Source: Pigmentiphaga humi
GTDB lineage: Bacteria; Pseudomonadota; Gammaproteobacteria; Burkholderiales; Burkholderiaceae_B
Assembly (NCBI RefSeq): GCF_900606115.1
Contig: NZ_UWPJ01000006.1
Coordinates: forward strand, 1 to 64,000
Length of the DNA stretch: 64,000 nucleotides
Direction: 5' to 3'
The first letter of the stretch is position 1, and every line of letters starts with the position of its first letter. The position numbers and the translations under genes were made by a program. The notes under the pieces were generated by a model. It saw only the letters and a program-made list of their open reading frames with translations, ran no database searches and was not told where the DNA came from. Below are positions 38,194 through 46,364 of this stretch, piece by piece.

Positions 38194-38690
38194 AGGGGAT
38201 GACAAATCTGTTTGAGACCTGGTCGCTTGATCGTGAGATCGTGTTGGTGAGGCTGTTTAATCATCCACGCGACAAGGTCTTTGCCGCGTGGACCAATCCC
38301 GAGGCACTTGCCGAATGGTACGGCCCGTCCGGCCTCAGCATAAAGACCCATGAAGCCGATATCCGCGAGGGTGGGGTCTGGCGGTTCGATATGGTTGGCA
38401 TGTTCGAGGGTCGTGAGCAGCACTTCCCCAATCTCATGCGCTTTCTGGAGATTGTGCCGAACGAGCGGATCATTATGGACTATGGTACGCCCGACCCCGA
38501 CGATCCTGACCGCTTCCGCATGATGGTAACCTTCGATGAACAGTCCAACGGTAAGACGGTGCTGACCATGCGCCAGCTCCACCCCAGTCGCGACCGGCGA
38601 CAGGCCGTCATCGGCTTTGGCGCGGTGGAATACGGGTTGCAGACGCTGGACGGCCTTACCGCATGGCTGGATGGCAGAGCTTTTGCCTGA
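38187..38690 (+). CDS. SRPBCC/AHSA1-type domain protein
   Basis: A 167-residue protein of the START-like SRPBCC superfamily (AHSA1 type): RLFNHPRDKVFAAWTNPEALAEWYGPSG at the N-terminus, then RFDMVGMFEG and DDPDRFRMMVTFDEQSNGKTVLTM. These bind hydrophobic ligands in a helix-grip cavity. Either ATG 38187 (AAGGAAAAGG upstream) or 38199 could be the start; the first overlaps arsR. ArsR-SRPBCC pairs are common and usually uncharacterised. Confidence 0.85.
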   Translation: MLKGMTNLFETWSLDREIVLVRLFNHPRDKVFAAWTNPEALAEWYGPSGLSIKTHEADIREGGVWRFDMVGMFEGREQHFPNLMRFLEIVPNERIIMDYGTPDPDDPDRFRMMVTFDEQSNGKTVLTMRQLHPSRDRRQAVIGFGAVEYGLQTLDGLTAWLDGRAFA

Positions 38691-38829
38691 GGCAGTGCTT
38701 TGGCGAAGGTGGCGGACAAGAGGAGCTTTTAGTTTTCATTTACCTTGGCAGGTAGGTTGTGCCGGATTTTCAGGAGTCATTTTGGAGGGCGATGGCGTAG
38801 ACGTAGTTCTCTGTTTCGTCGGCTTCGGC
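38691..38829. other. spacer without a supported gene
   Basis: Part of the 416-bp gap before the beta-lactamase-like gene. Short open frames here have no ribosome-binding site and no recognisable product. It is the right-hand end of the A/T-richer insert. Confidence 0.5.
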
Positions 38830-38841
38830 CCGCCAGAATTC
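38830..38841 (+). repeat. 12-bp repeat of the tRNA-Asp 3' end, possible attachment or recombination scar
   Basis: CCGCCAGAATTC equals the last bases of tRNA-Asp plus its flank at 28307-28318 and 35506-35517. The bases before it do not form a tRNA. It stands immediately before a strong terminator, as if a tRNA 3' end with its own terminator once lay here. No integrase gene is present. Confidence 0.5.
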
Positions 38842-38845
38842 CGAA

Positions 38846-38876
38846 GCCCTGCAATCTCTTGATTGCAGGGCTTTTT
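38846..38876. terminator. strong intrinsic terminator
   Basis: GCCCTGCAATC-TCTT-GATTGCAGGGC, a perfect 11-bp stem with a four-base loop, followed by TTTTT. It ends transcripts arriving from the SRPBCC gene and marks the return to typical G/C-rich DNA. The 230 bp that follow, to the next gene, hold nothing else I can name. Confidence 0.85.
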
Positions 38877-39106
38877 GTATGGTGGCCCGCATGCCGGAAG
38901 TTGTCCCCAGACAGTGTGAACAACCCTGGGGAAAGCTTGGGGGCAAGAACGCCAAGTCCTTGTGCCATGCGGGTTTGGCGGAGGTGGCGCAAAACTGCGC
39001 AGCGTGGGGGTGCGCGTATGTTCCGGCTTGCCATCCGCGATGCGCTCCTCGCATAATCGGCAACGGTCCGGCCCGGGCGCGGCATCCTCCAAATTGCGGA
39101 GTCTCT

Positions 39107-40138
39107 ATGGTTGCTTGTTCTTCCCCTTCCGACGTCCAGCGCCGGCGCTTGCTCAAACTGACTGCCGCGGCCCTGGCCACGCAGGCCGCTGCCGCGTGCG
39201 GCGGCGATGCGCAGGCGGCCAGCGGCGATGCCAGCGCGGCGGTGTTGCGGGCGGTCGATGCGTTCGGCGCCATGGCACCCGAGGGCACGCATTGCCTGGT
39301 GCAGGCCGATGGGCCGGATGCGACGTGGAGCGCTTCCTACAGCGCCGATCGCCAGCTGTTCGTCGGCAGCGCGGTCAAGACCTTCGTGCTCGGCCGCTTC
39401 CTGCTCGATGTGGAAACCGGCTACAACGGCACCACGGAAGCCATGCCCGGCACGATCAGCGACCTGGTCCGTTCGCCGGGCAGTCCGGTATTCCTCAAGC
39501 TGAACGGCGAGCTGCCGTTCACGCACGTGCTGGAGGCAATGATCTCCCACAGCGACAACACCGCCACCGACATGGCTTTCGGCGTGGTGGCCGCGCCGCG
39601 TGTGCGGCAGCTGATCGCTTCGGCGGGGCTGGACCGAACCCGGGTGCCGGACTCGACGCGCAGGCTGTTCTCCTACCTGGCCGGCGCCGACGACGGCGTG
39701 GACCTGGGGTGGGTGGAATTGATGAAGCGCTTGAGCCAGCCTTCGCTGCCCAATGCGCGGCCGGCGGTCAACGACAGGCAGAGCATGCTCAGTACCGCGA
39801 CCGACATGGTGCGCTGGTACCGGCAGACGTTGGGTGGCAAGATTTTCAGCCAGGATGGCACCTTGCGCGAGTTCCGGCGCATCTCGGCAATGGCCAATGC
39901 GGTGGCCGCCGCCGTGCCCGCGGGCATAGCGGGCTACGGCAAAGGCGGCAGCATAGACTGGGACGATTTCCATGCCCTGAGCTTTCCGGGGCAGATGGTG
40001 GTGGACGGCGTTCCCGTGACGTTCTGCTTCACCTACAACTGGTCTGGCGGCGAGGACAGCACCGGCGCGCCGTCGCGGGATTTCGTCGAACGGGTCGCGG
40101 CCGTGCTGCAGGCCTGCGCGGACGCCGTCCGCGCCTGA
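39107..40138 (+). CDS. class A beta-lactamase-like serine hydrolase, exported lipoprotein
   Basis: A 343-residue protein. The N-terminus has a twin-arginine-like RRRLLK segment, a hydrophobic run and a lipobox AAAAC (Cys31), so a membrane-anchored lipoprotein, possibly Tat-exported, is likely. Penicillin-binding motifs: SxxK as Ser88-Ala-Val-Lys91, SDN as 149-151, and a KTG-type box reading Lys279-Gly-Gly. The omega-loop Glu166 motif ExxLN is not apparent. Without that glutamate, beta-lactam hydrolysis would be poor, so another serine-hydrolase role is possible. The start at 39107 follows GCGGAG. Confidence 0.82.
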   Translation: MVACSSPSDVQRRRLLKLTAAALATQAAAACGGDAQAASGDASAAVLRAVDAFGAMAPEGTHCLVQADGPDATWSASYSADRQLFVGSAVKTFVLGRFLLDVETGYNGTTEAMPGTISDLVRSPGSPVFLKLNGELPFTHVLEAMISHSDNTATDMAFGVVAAPRVRQLIASAGLDRTRVPDSTRRLFSYLAGADDGVDLGWVELMKRLSQPSLPNARPAVNDRQSMLSTATDMVRWYRQTLGGKIFSQDGTLREFRRISAMANAVAAAVPAGIAGYGKGGSIDWDDFHALSFPGQMVVDGVPVTFCFTYNWSGGEDSTGAPSRDFVERVAAVLQACADAVRA

Positions 40139-40233
40139 ACGCCCCGGCCGCGCCGGGCGGGACCATTTATTGCTGAGTCGTGGCAGCCGCCTTCCTTTGC
40201 GGGGGCTTCCGGCACAACCATAAGGAGATTGCC

Positions 40234-40389
40234 ATGCTGACCACGATCCTTCTCATCGTCTTGCTGCTGGCCTTGATCGGCGCGTTTCCCGCGTGGCCTC
40301 ACGCCGCCAGCTGGGGCTATGGCCCATCGGGCGTGATCGGCCTGCTGCTGGTCATCCTGATCGTGCTGATGCTGATGGGACGAATCTGA
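40234..40389 (+). CDS. DUF3309-type small membrane protein
   Basis: A 51-residue protein made of two hydrophobic helices joined by PAWPHAASWGYGPSG, the pattern of the DUF3309 family. AAGGAGAT lies seven bases before the ATG. Function unknown; relatives are often stress-induced. Confidence 0.8.
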   Translation: MLTTILLIVLLLALIGAFPAWPHAASWGYGPSGVIGLLLVILIVLMLMGRI

Positions 40390-40401
40390 CCGGCCGGCAC
40401 C

Positions 40402-41658
40402 CTAGCCCAGACGCCGGGCCGCGTCCAGGGCCAGTCCGGTGCCGATGCTGCCGAACATATCGCCTTGCACCTCGCGCGCGGCGGGCAGCAGCGCTGCAAC
40501 CCGCTCGCGCAGGAGCGGGACCGCGCTCGATCCGCCGGTGAAGAACACCGTGTCGATCGACGGGCCCGCCACGCCGGCATGTTGCAGCAGCGCGCCGATC
40601 GTGGCTTCGATGCGGGCGACGAGGTGCCCGATGGCGGCATCGAGGTCTTCGCGCGTGACCGGGCACGCCAGGCCGGCCTCGATGCGGCCCAGGTCCAGCG
40701 TGACCTGCTCCGTACCGGCCAGCGCGATCTTGGCTTCTTCCACCTGGAAGGCGGCCCAGTGGCCCGCGCGGTGCTTGACGAGTTCCAGCAGGCGGGCGAG
40801 TTTTTCCTTTTCGGCGGACTCGCGATAGAGCTCGTTGAGCATGGACACCGATTTGCGCGCATAGACCTGGTTGATGGTGTGCCATGACGCCAGGTTGAAG
40901 TAGGGCGTCGAAGGCATGTCCTTGCCGGTCGAAAGCCGGCTGCCCAGGCCCAGCAGCGGCATGACGCTGCGCAGGTTTAGGTACTTGTCGAAATCGGTCC
41001 CGCCTATGTGCACGCCGCCGTTGGCGAGGATGTCCTCGCGCCGGTCGCTGCGGTGCGCCCGCCGGGGATTCAGGCGGATCAGCGTGAAGTCCGAGGTGCC
41101 GCCGCCTATGTCGACGATCAGCACCAATTCTTCGCCGTCGATCTGCGATTCGTAGTCCAGCGCGGCCGCCATGGGTTCGAACTGGAATTCGACATGGCGG
41201 AAACCCACCTCGCGGGCAATGCCGGCGAGCGTCTCCTGGGCCAGCGCGTCGGCCTTGGGATCGTCATCGACGAAGAACACCGGCCGGCCGAATACGGCGT
41301 GGTCGAACGTCCTGCCGGCGGCCGCTTCGGCGCGCCGCTTGAGTTCGGCGATGAAGCGCGCGAGCAGCAGCCGGAACGGCAGCGCGCGGCCCTGGACCTC
41401 GGTCTGGCCGTCCATCAGCGGTGTGCCGAGCAGGGATTTGAGCGCCCGCATCAGCCGGCCGTCATAGCCTTCCAGATAGTCCTGGACCGCGGCGCGGCCA
41501 TAACTGATTTCGCTGTCTTCGGCATGGAAGAACACGGCCGAGGGCAGGGTGGGCTTGCCGTTTTCCAACAGCAGCAAGGTTGAATCCGTCGCGGGCCGAT
41601 ACCAGCCGACGGTGGAGTTGGACGTCCCGAAATCGACGCCGCAGGCATTTGACATCAT
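40402..41658 (-). CDS. Hsp70-family protein, YegD-like
   Basis: A 418-residue protein of the short Hsp70 (YegD) group, consisting essentially of the actin-like ATPase fold without a peptide-binding domain. Phosphate-1 motif GVDFGTSNSTVG (about 7-18), phosphate-2 IVDIGGGTSDF (about 185-195), adenosine motif FFTGGSSAVP (about 375-384). The start is one of two adjacent ATGs (41658/41655) without a clear ribosome-binding site. It probably binds ATP in the cytoplasm; clients are unknown. Convergent with the DUF3309 gene. Confidence 0.9.
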   Translation of the reverse strand: MMSNACGVDFGTSNSTVGWYRPATDSTLLLLENGKPTLPSAVFFHAEDSEISYGRAAVQDYLEGYDGRLMRALKSLLGTPLMDGQTEVQGRALPFRLLLARFIAELKRRAEAAAGRTFDHAVFGRPVFFVDDDPKADALAQETLAGIAREVGFRHVEFQFEPMAAALDYESQIDGEELVLIVDIGGGTSDFTLIRLNPRRAHRSDRREDILANGGVHIGGTDFDKYLNLRSVMPLLGLGSRLSTGKDMPSTPYFNLASWHTINQVYARKSVSMLNELYRESAEKEKLARLLELVKHRAGHWAAFQVEEAKIALAGTEQVTLDLGRIEAGLACPVTREDLDAAIGHLVARIEATIGALLQHAGVAGPSIDTVFFTGGSSAVPLLRERVAALLPAAREVQGDMFGSIGTGLALDAARRLG

Positions 41659-41804
41659 GAGTGATAGAGTGCGCGAGCGCCGCCAGGAACGGGCCGGAAG
41701 GCGGGGGCGGGCCATGGGCATCACGGTCGCGGAGACCCTGGGCGAGCGCGGAGTTGGATCCTGAAGCCGCTATTGTAAGCGCTGGTAGGACGCTGGATGC
41801 GTGT

Positions 41805-42005
41805 TCAGCCCTTGGGGCCCGGAATGCGGGCGTAGCAGTGTTTGCAGATCGCGGCGTCGAGAGGGACGTATTGGCCGCAGCTGGGGCAGGGCCTGCCCAG
41901 ATGCGCCTGCGTATCGTGGCGCATTTTCGAGCGCTGCCGCAACTTGGCCAGGACCAGAACCAGGCAAAGTGCGGCAATGACGACAATCGCAATGAGCGTC
42001 TGCAT
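41805..42005 (-). CDS. small membrane-anchored zinc-ribbon protein
   Basis: A 66-residue protein: one N-terminal membrane helix (about 3-21), a basic stretch, then CPSCGQY and CKHCYAR, two CxxC knuckles able to bind zinc. GGGGAGAT precedes the ATG at 42005. No specific family assigned; it could be an anchored protein-interaction module. Confidence 0.75.
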   Translation of the reverse strand: MQTLIAIVVIAALCLVLVLAKLRQRSKMRHDTQAHLGRPCPSCGQYVPLDAAICKHCYARIPGPKG

Positions 42006-42111
42006 GATCTCCCCACTCTATGCCAAACGAGCATGGGCTGATCATTCTAGGAAAGAACTGGATAAAAATCCCGTCACCCTAGGGTATTCCATGATCCGGG
42101 GCCGCGCCTAT

Positions 42112-42543
42112 TCACTGCTGCCAGAACTGCCGCGCGACGAGGGCGGCGCGTATGTCGTCCGGCACGGCGATGGGCCGCATGGTCTGCATGTCGACGAACA
42201 CGGGCACCAGCCGCGCGCGCACGCGCGGCTCGCCTGCCGCGCCCGCGCTGCGCAGTTCGATGGCGAGCTTCAGCGAGCTGCGGCCCACGTCCTCGACGGC
42301 GAGTTCGGCGGCGAGCTCCTCGCCCAGCCGGCTGGGAGCGAGAAAATCCACTTGCAGGTTGACGATGGGCATGGCGATGCGGCGCTCGTCATGCAGGCTG
42401 GCGAAGCTGGCGCCGATGCCGTGCTTGAGCCAGTGTTCGACGGTATCGTTGAATATCTCCACGTAGCGGGGATAGAACACGATGCCGGCCGGATCGCAGT
42501 GTTTGAAGCCGATCTCTACCGGCACGACATGGGTGGTTCGCAT
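42112..42543 (-). CDS. 4-hydroxybenzoyl-CoA thioesterase-family acyl-CoA thioesterase
   Basis: A 143-residue hot-dog-fold thioesterase. The catalytic region IGFKHCDPAGIVFYPRYVEIFND (about 11-33) has the Asp (HCDPAG) used by 4-hydroxybenzoyl-CoA thioesterases and YbgC. GAGGAAATC precedes the ATG at 42543. The substrate could be aromatic or short-chain acyl-CoA; location some 30 kb from pobA gives no support for a specific pathway. Confidence 0.88.
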   Translation of the reverse strand: MRTTHVVPVEIGFKHCDPAGIVFYPRYVEIFNDTVEHWLKHGIGASFASLHDERRIAMPIVNLQVDFLAPSRLGEELAAELAVEDVGRSSLKLAIELRSAGAAGEPRVRARLVPVFVDMQTMRPIAVPDDIRAALVARQFWQQ

Positions 42544-42626
42544 GCGATTTCCTCGATTGGACGGCTGCCGCGCGCAAGCTGCCCTTCGCCCGGGAGTGAG
42601 GGACAGCCGGCACCGGCCTGCGGCGC

Positions 42627-43022
42627 TCAGGCCCGTTCGACCGTGCTGGAGATGGTTACCGCGGTCGATGTCATCAGCTTGTGGACCGGGCACTTGTCGG
42701 CGACCGCGTGCAGTTCCTGCACCTGTTCGTCGCTCAACCGGCCGATCAGCGACAGGCGCACCGACAGCCTGTACTCGCCGCGCCGTTCGTCCTTGTCGTC
42801 GCGTTCTACCGCGACGTCCACGCCTTCCAGCGGGATCTGTCGGCTTTGCGCGTAGACCATCAGCGTCAAGGCCTTGCACCCGCCCAGCGCGGAGTCGAAG
42901 TAGTCGTGCGGCGACGGGCCTTCGCCTTTGGGGGCGGGCATGTCCAGCGGCAGCGCATGGCCGGATGCTTCGACGGTATAGCGCAGGGTTCCGGCGGCGC
43001 CGGGTTGGATGCGTATGCTCAT
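42627..43022 (-). CDS. OsmC-family protein
   Basis: A 131-residue OsmC-like protein with the two conserved cysteines in LGGCKALTLM (Cys49) and ADKCPVHKL (near residue 110). This subgroup (YhfA-like) is shorter than Ohr and its substrate is not settled. Its ATG at 43022 overlaps the stop of the upstream DedA-rhodanese gene by four bases, so the two are translated together. Coupling to a rhodanese suggests handling of persulfides or other reactive sulfur; this is inference. Confidence 0.87.
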   Translation of the reverse strand: MSIRIQPGAAGTLRYTVEASGHALPLDMPAPKGEGPSPHDYFDSALGGCKALTLMVYAQSRQIPLEGVDVAVERDDKDERRGEYRLSVRLSLIGRLSDEQVQELHAVADKCPVHKLMTSTAVTISSTVERA

Positions 43023-43966
43023 GGGTGCTCCGTGACAGGGGACGGCAAAACGGTATCGGGATGCTCGCGGTAGGCTTGCCAGGCGTCGTGTCCGCCTTGC
43101 AGCGCCCAGGTGTTGGGATAGCCGGCCGCGCGCAGCCGCATGGCCAGCAGCGCCGCCGAGATTTCGTTCGGGCAGGCGCAGTAGACCACGATGTCGGTAT
43201 CTTCCGGCCCGAGGTCCAGTTCGTCCACCGGGTCGTGCAGATCGACGGCGATGGCGCCGGGCAGCGGATCGGCCGGATCGGGCCGGACGTCCAGCAGCAC
43301 CGCCTTGCGGCCTTCGTTGCGCCAGGCCGCCAATTCGTTTACGGGCAGGCGCGGGATCTGGCCCAGGAAGCGGGCGATGCGCCAGCGCTGCAGCAGCCGG
43401 TACAGCACGTACAGGGCGAGCAGCACGCCCACGAACAGGAGGCCCACCCGGCCGTAGTCGGCGATGGCCTGCAGAATGTCGCCGACCAGTTCGTGGAACA
43501 GCGCGCCGAGCAGCACGGCCGACCCGGCCCAGATGATCGAGCCGGCGATCTCGTAGCCGGAGAACACCCGGTAAGGCACCCGGGTGAAGCCGGCCATGAC
43601 GGTGGTCAGCGCGCCCGCCCCAGGCAGGAACTTGGCGACCAGCAGCAGGCGCGGGCCGGCCCGCAGGTATTGGCGCTGGGTCTGCCGGATGCAGGAGTCC
43701 GGCGACAGCGAGACGCGGCAGACGGTGCGCAGCAGCCGGCCGCCATAGCGGCGGCCGGCCAGATACCAGGCGCTGTCGGCGAGCAGGCAGGCGATGATCG
43801 CGGCCGCAGCGATGCCGGGCCAAGCGACCTCGCCCGCAGCCGCCAGCGCGCCGGCCATCACCAGCAGCGGATAGGCGGGAATGGGCAGGCCGGCCTGTTC
43901 CAGCAGTACGTTGGCGAAAATCAGCCAGGCCCCGTAGAGCACCAGCAAGGTCTGCAAGTCTTCCAA
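43019..43966 (-). CDS. DedA/VTT-domain membrane protein fused to rhodanese
   Basis: A 315-residue fusion: N-terminal VTT/DedA membrane domain (about 1-200, with LEQAGLPIPAYPLL and KFLPGAGALTTVMAGFTRVPYRVF, the DedA arginine-glycine motif), then a C-terminal cytoplasmic rhodanese domain (about 215-305) with active-site Cys in VVYCACPNE. The start is TTG at 43966 because GAGGAACGC sits just before it and no ATG or GTG fits; the frame is open much further upstream without homology. It is divergent from the LysR gene at 44138 and overlaps the OsmC gene. Confidence 0.85.
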   Translation of the reverse strand: MEDLQTLLVLYGAWLIFANVLLEQAGLPIPAYPLLVMAGALAAAGEVAWPGIAAAAIIACLLADSAWYLAGRRYGGRLLRTVCRVSLSPDSCIRQTQRQYLRAGPRLLLVAKFLPGAGALTTVMAGFTRVPYRVFSGYEIAGSIIWAGSAVLLGALFHELVGDILQAIADYGRVGLLFVGVLLALYVLYRLLQRWRIARFLGQIPRLPVNELAAWRNEGRKAVLLDVRPDPADPLPGAIAVDLHDPVDELDLGPEDTDIVVYCACPNEISAALLAMRLRAAGYPNTWALQGGHDAWQAYREHPDTVLPSPVTEHP

Positions 43967-44108
43967 AGCGTTCCTCGTGCGCGTAGACAACCCTGTATAT
44001 GGACGATGGGGCCATTCGGCGCTTATGGCAAGCCCGCCGCCGGCAGGGAGGGATTTGTCCGCCGTCACGGAGCGGGATATGCTGCACAATTCCCTTTCCC
44101 GCAGCTTT

Positions 44109-44128
44109 CCATATCCGGCCGGATATGG
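44109..44128. promoter_or_regulatory. perfect 20-bp palindrome upstream of LysR gene
   Basis: CCATATCCGG joined directly to its reverse complement, ending nine bases before the LysR ATG. It lies in the 171-bp spacer between the divergent lysR and DedA-rhodanese genes. Likely a self-binding site; a transcript reading through it would also form a hairpin at the ribosome-binding region. Confidence 0.6.
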
Positions 44129-44137
44129 CTTCCCACC

Positions 44138-45064
44138 ATGGACTGGACCCACCGACTGCGGCTGCGCAACCTCCAGATGTTGCTCGGCCTGGCGCAGACC
44201 CGCAATATCAGCCACGCGGCTGCGATGCTCAACACGACCCAGCCGGCGCTGTCGAAATGGCTGCGCGAGCTGGAAGACGACATCGGCCTGCCGCTGTTCG
44301 AGCGCCATGCGCGCGGCCTGCGGCCCACCCATTATGGCGAGGCGCTGATCGCCCATGCCCGCCGCCTCGAGACTCAGCTCGATCGGGCTCACAGCGAGAT
44401 GGAGGCGATGCGCCAGGGCGGCAGCGGCCAGATATTGATCGGCGCTTCCGGCGCGTCGGCGCCCGATACAGTGCCGCTGGCCATGCTGGCTTTGCTGCAG
44501 CGCATGCCGCAGGCGCGGATACGCATGGTGGAAAGCACCATGGACAACCTGATCGGACGGCTGGCCAACGGCGACCTGGACATCGTGGTAGGCCGGTCGG
44601 CACCCGAATTGCACGATCCGGCCATCCGTTCCGAGACGCTGTACGCCGAGCCCATCCACTTCGTGGCCCGGCCGGGGCATCCGCTGTTCGAACTGTCCGC
44701 CCCGGACTGGGACGAGATGATGCGCTACCGCTGGATCGTCTGGCCTCAGGGCACTCCGATCCGCACCACGCTGGATGCGGCGCTGGCCGAGGCGCGGCGG
44801 GAAATCCCGCCCGACTACGTGGAGTCGAATTCGGCGACGCTCAACGTCACCATGCTGGCCCACAGCGACATGGTGGGCGTGGCCTCGCACCGGGCGGCGC
44901 TGCGGCTGGCGAGCCTGAACGCCGTGCGCATCGTGCCGCTGCGGCTGGCCGGTTTCGGGTCGGTGTCGATGTATTGGCGCAACGATGCGTTGCGGCCGGC
45001 CGCGGTGGATGCGGCGCTCGCGTGCCTGCGCGACGTGGTCGAGGACCAGGGCGCGGCACGCTGA
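44138..45064 (+). CDS. LysR-family transcriptional regulator
   Basis: A 308-residue LysR protein: helix-turn-helix at about 8-65 (LRNLQMLLGLAQTRNISHAA, LNTTQPALSKWLRELEDDIGL) and a periplasmic-binding-protein-like effector domain (about 93-298). It reads outward from the DedA-rhodanese/OsmC pair, with a perfect palindrome at 44109-44128 close to its start, and is probably their regulator as well as its own. Ligand unknown. Confidence 0.93.
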   Translation: MDWTHRLRLRNLQMLLGLAQTRNISHAAAMLNTTQPALSKWLRELEDDIGLPLFERHARGLRPTHYGEALIAHARRLETQLDRAHSEMEAMRQGGSGQILIGASGASAPDTVPLAMLALLQRMPQARIRMVESTMDNLIGRLANGDLDIVVGRSAPELHDPAIRSETLYAEPIHFVARPGHPLFELSAPDWDEMMRYRWIVWPQGTPIRTTLDAALAEARREIPPDYVESNSATLNVTMLAHSDMVGVASHRAALRLASLNAVRIVPLRLAGFGSVSMYWRNDALRPAAVDAALACLRDVVEDQGAAR

Positions 45065-45071
45065 GCGGCGC

Positions 45072-45560
45072 TCAGCCTTCGGCTTTTTCCTTGTCCTTCT
45101 TCTTCTCTTCCCGGACGCGGTAGACCAGCACAGCGGTGTGGGCCAGCGACAGCACCTTGGCGGTGACGCTGCCCAGCAGCAGGCGCGACAGGCCGCTGCG
45201 GCCGTGGCTGCCGATGAAGATCAGGTCGCAGCCGGTCTCGGCGGCGGCCTGCACGATGCCGTCGGCGACGTTGAAATTGGAGACCGACAGCGAGGTGCTG
45301 GCGACGCCGGCCGTTTCTGCGCGGCTGGCCACGGCATCGAGATACTTGGCGGCCTGTTCGGCGGAAGCCTTTTCGTAGGCGTCGTCGGTGATGGCGTAGG
45401 CGGCGGCCATGCCGTCGAAGCCGATCGTGGCCGCGAACGGCTGGGTGACGTGCAGCGCCACGATTTCTGCGTTGACCGAACGCGCGAAGCTGACGCCTGC
45501 GTTGGCGGCCTGCGCGGACAGCGGCGATCCGTCGGTGGGGATCAGGATTTTCTTGAACAT
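45072..45560 (-). CDS. universal stress protein (UspA family)
   Basis: A 162-residue UspA-fold protein with the ATP-binding signature GSHGRSGLSRLLLGS (about 122-136) and the N-terminal ILIPTDGS strand. It ends in a Lys/Glu-rich tail (EEKKKDKEKAEG). GGAGAA precedes the ATG at 45560. Convergent with the LysR gene, eight bases apart. A cytoplasmic stress-survival role is known for the family. Confidence 0.93.
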   Translation of the reverse strand: MFKKILIPTDGSPLSAQAANAGVSFARSVNAEIVALHVTQPFAATIGFDGMAAAYAITDDAYEKASAEQAAKYLDAVASRAETAGVASTSLSVSNFNVADGIVQAAAETGCDLIFIGSHGRSGLSRLLLGSVTAKVLSLAHTAVLVYRVREEKKKDKEKAEG

Positions 45561-45674
45561 CGCGTTTTCTCCTTGGGAATCACGAAGCCGATCGTCCGGA
45601 GGCCGGCGCTGCGCGCCGACGCTCTTCCATATGCAAAGTACACCACATCTGGCATGCGCGTGTCTTGATCCGGA

Positions 45675-46346
45675 TCAAGCCAGAGTCTTGCGCAGGAAGG
45701 CGGCGATGTCGGCCACCTCCGGCGCGCACACCGAGTGGGGCATGGGGTAGTCGTGCCACTCCACGGGGTAGCCCATTTGCCGCAGCGCATCGCGCGAGGC
45801 GGCGGCGCGTTCCGGGGCCACCACCGGGTCGGCCGTGCCGTGGCCCATGAAAATGGGGGTGGCGGCGTTGGCCGGGTTGCGCTCGGCGTCGAGCGTGGCC
45901 GCCAGCGGCAGGTAGCCCGACAGCGCCACCAGTCCGGCCAGGCGCTCGGGATGGCGCAGGCCGGCCTGCAGCGTCATCGCGCAGCCTTGCGAGAAGCCGG
46001 CCAGCACGATGTGCTCGCTGGCGACGCCGCGCTGGTTCTCGCGCGCGATCAGGGCCGCGACCTGGCGCTGCGAAGCGCGGATGCCGGCATCGTCCTCGCG
46101 CCGGACCAGGTCGGCCACGACGATGTCGTACCAGGCGCGCATCGCCATGCCGCCATTGATCGTGACGGGCCGTACCGAGGCATGCGGGAACACGAAGCGG
46201 ATCGCGGGCAGGCCGCGCAGGTCGAGTTCCGGCACGATGGGTTCGAAGTCGTGGCCGTCGGCACCCAGGCCGTGCAGCCAGATCACCGCGCGTGTGGGGA
46301 GGGGGCCGGTTTCGATCTCGACGCAGTCGAGCAGGATGTCGGTCAT
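45675..46346 (-). CDS. carboxylesterase/phospholipase-family alpha/beta hydrolase
   Basis: A 223-residue esterase of the acyl-protein-thioesterase-like group: oxyanion loop WLHGLGADGHDF (about 23-34), nucleophile Ser119 in AGFSQGCAM, Asp near 172 (GTADPVV) and His near 204 (PMPHSV). Cytoplasmic, no signal peptide. It is followed upstream by mog 18 bp away in the same direction, so possibly co-transcribed. Confidence 0.92.
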   Translation of the reverse strand: MTDILLDCVEIETGPLPTRAVIWLHGLGADGHDFEPIVPELDLRGLPAIRFVFPHASVRPVTINGGMAMRAWYDIVVADLVRREDDAGIRASQRQVAALIARENQRGVASEHIVLAGFSQGCAMTLQAGLRHPERLAGLVALSGYLPLAATLDAERNPANAATPIFMGHGTADPVVAPERAAASRDALRQMGYPVEWHDYPMPHSVCAPEVADIAAFLRKTLA

Positions 46347-46364
46347 GGTGGTCTCCGGATAGAG

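Noticed and set aside
38815-38841. A third tRNA-Asp gene
   Set aside because: Only the last five bases of the tRNA plus six flank bases match; no cloverleaf can be built from the preceding sequence.
38745-39056. Short open frame after the SRPBCC gene
   Set aside because: Crosses the terminator, has no ribosome-binding site and no recognisable protein.
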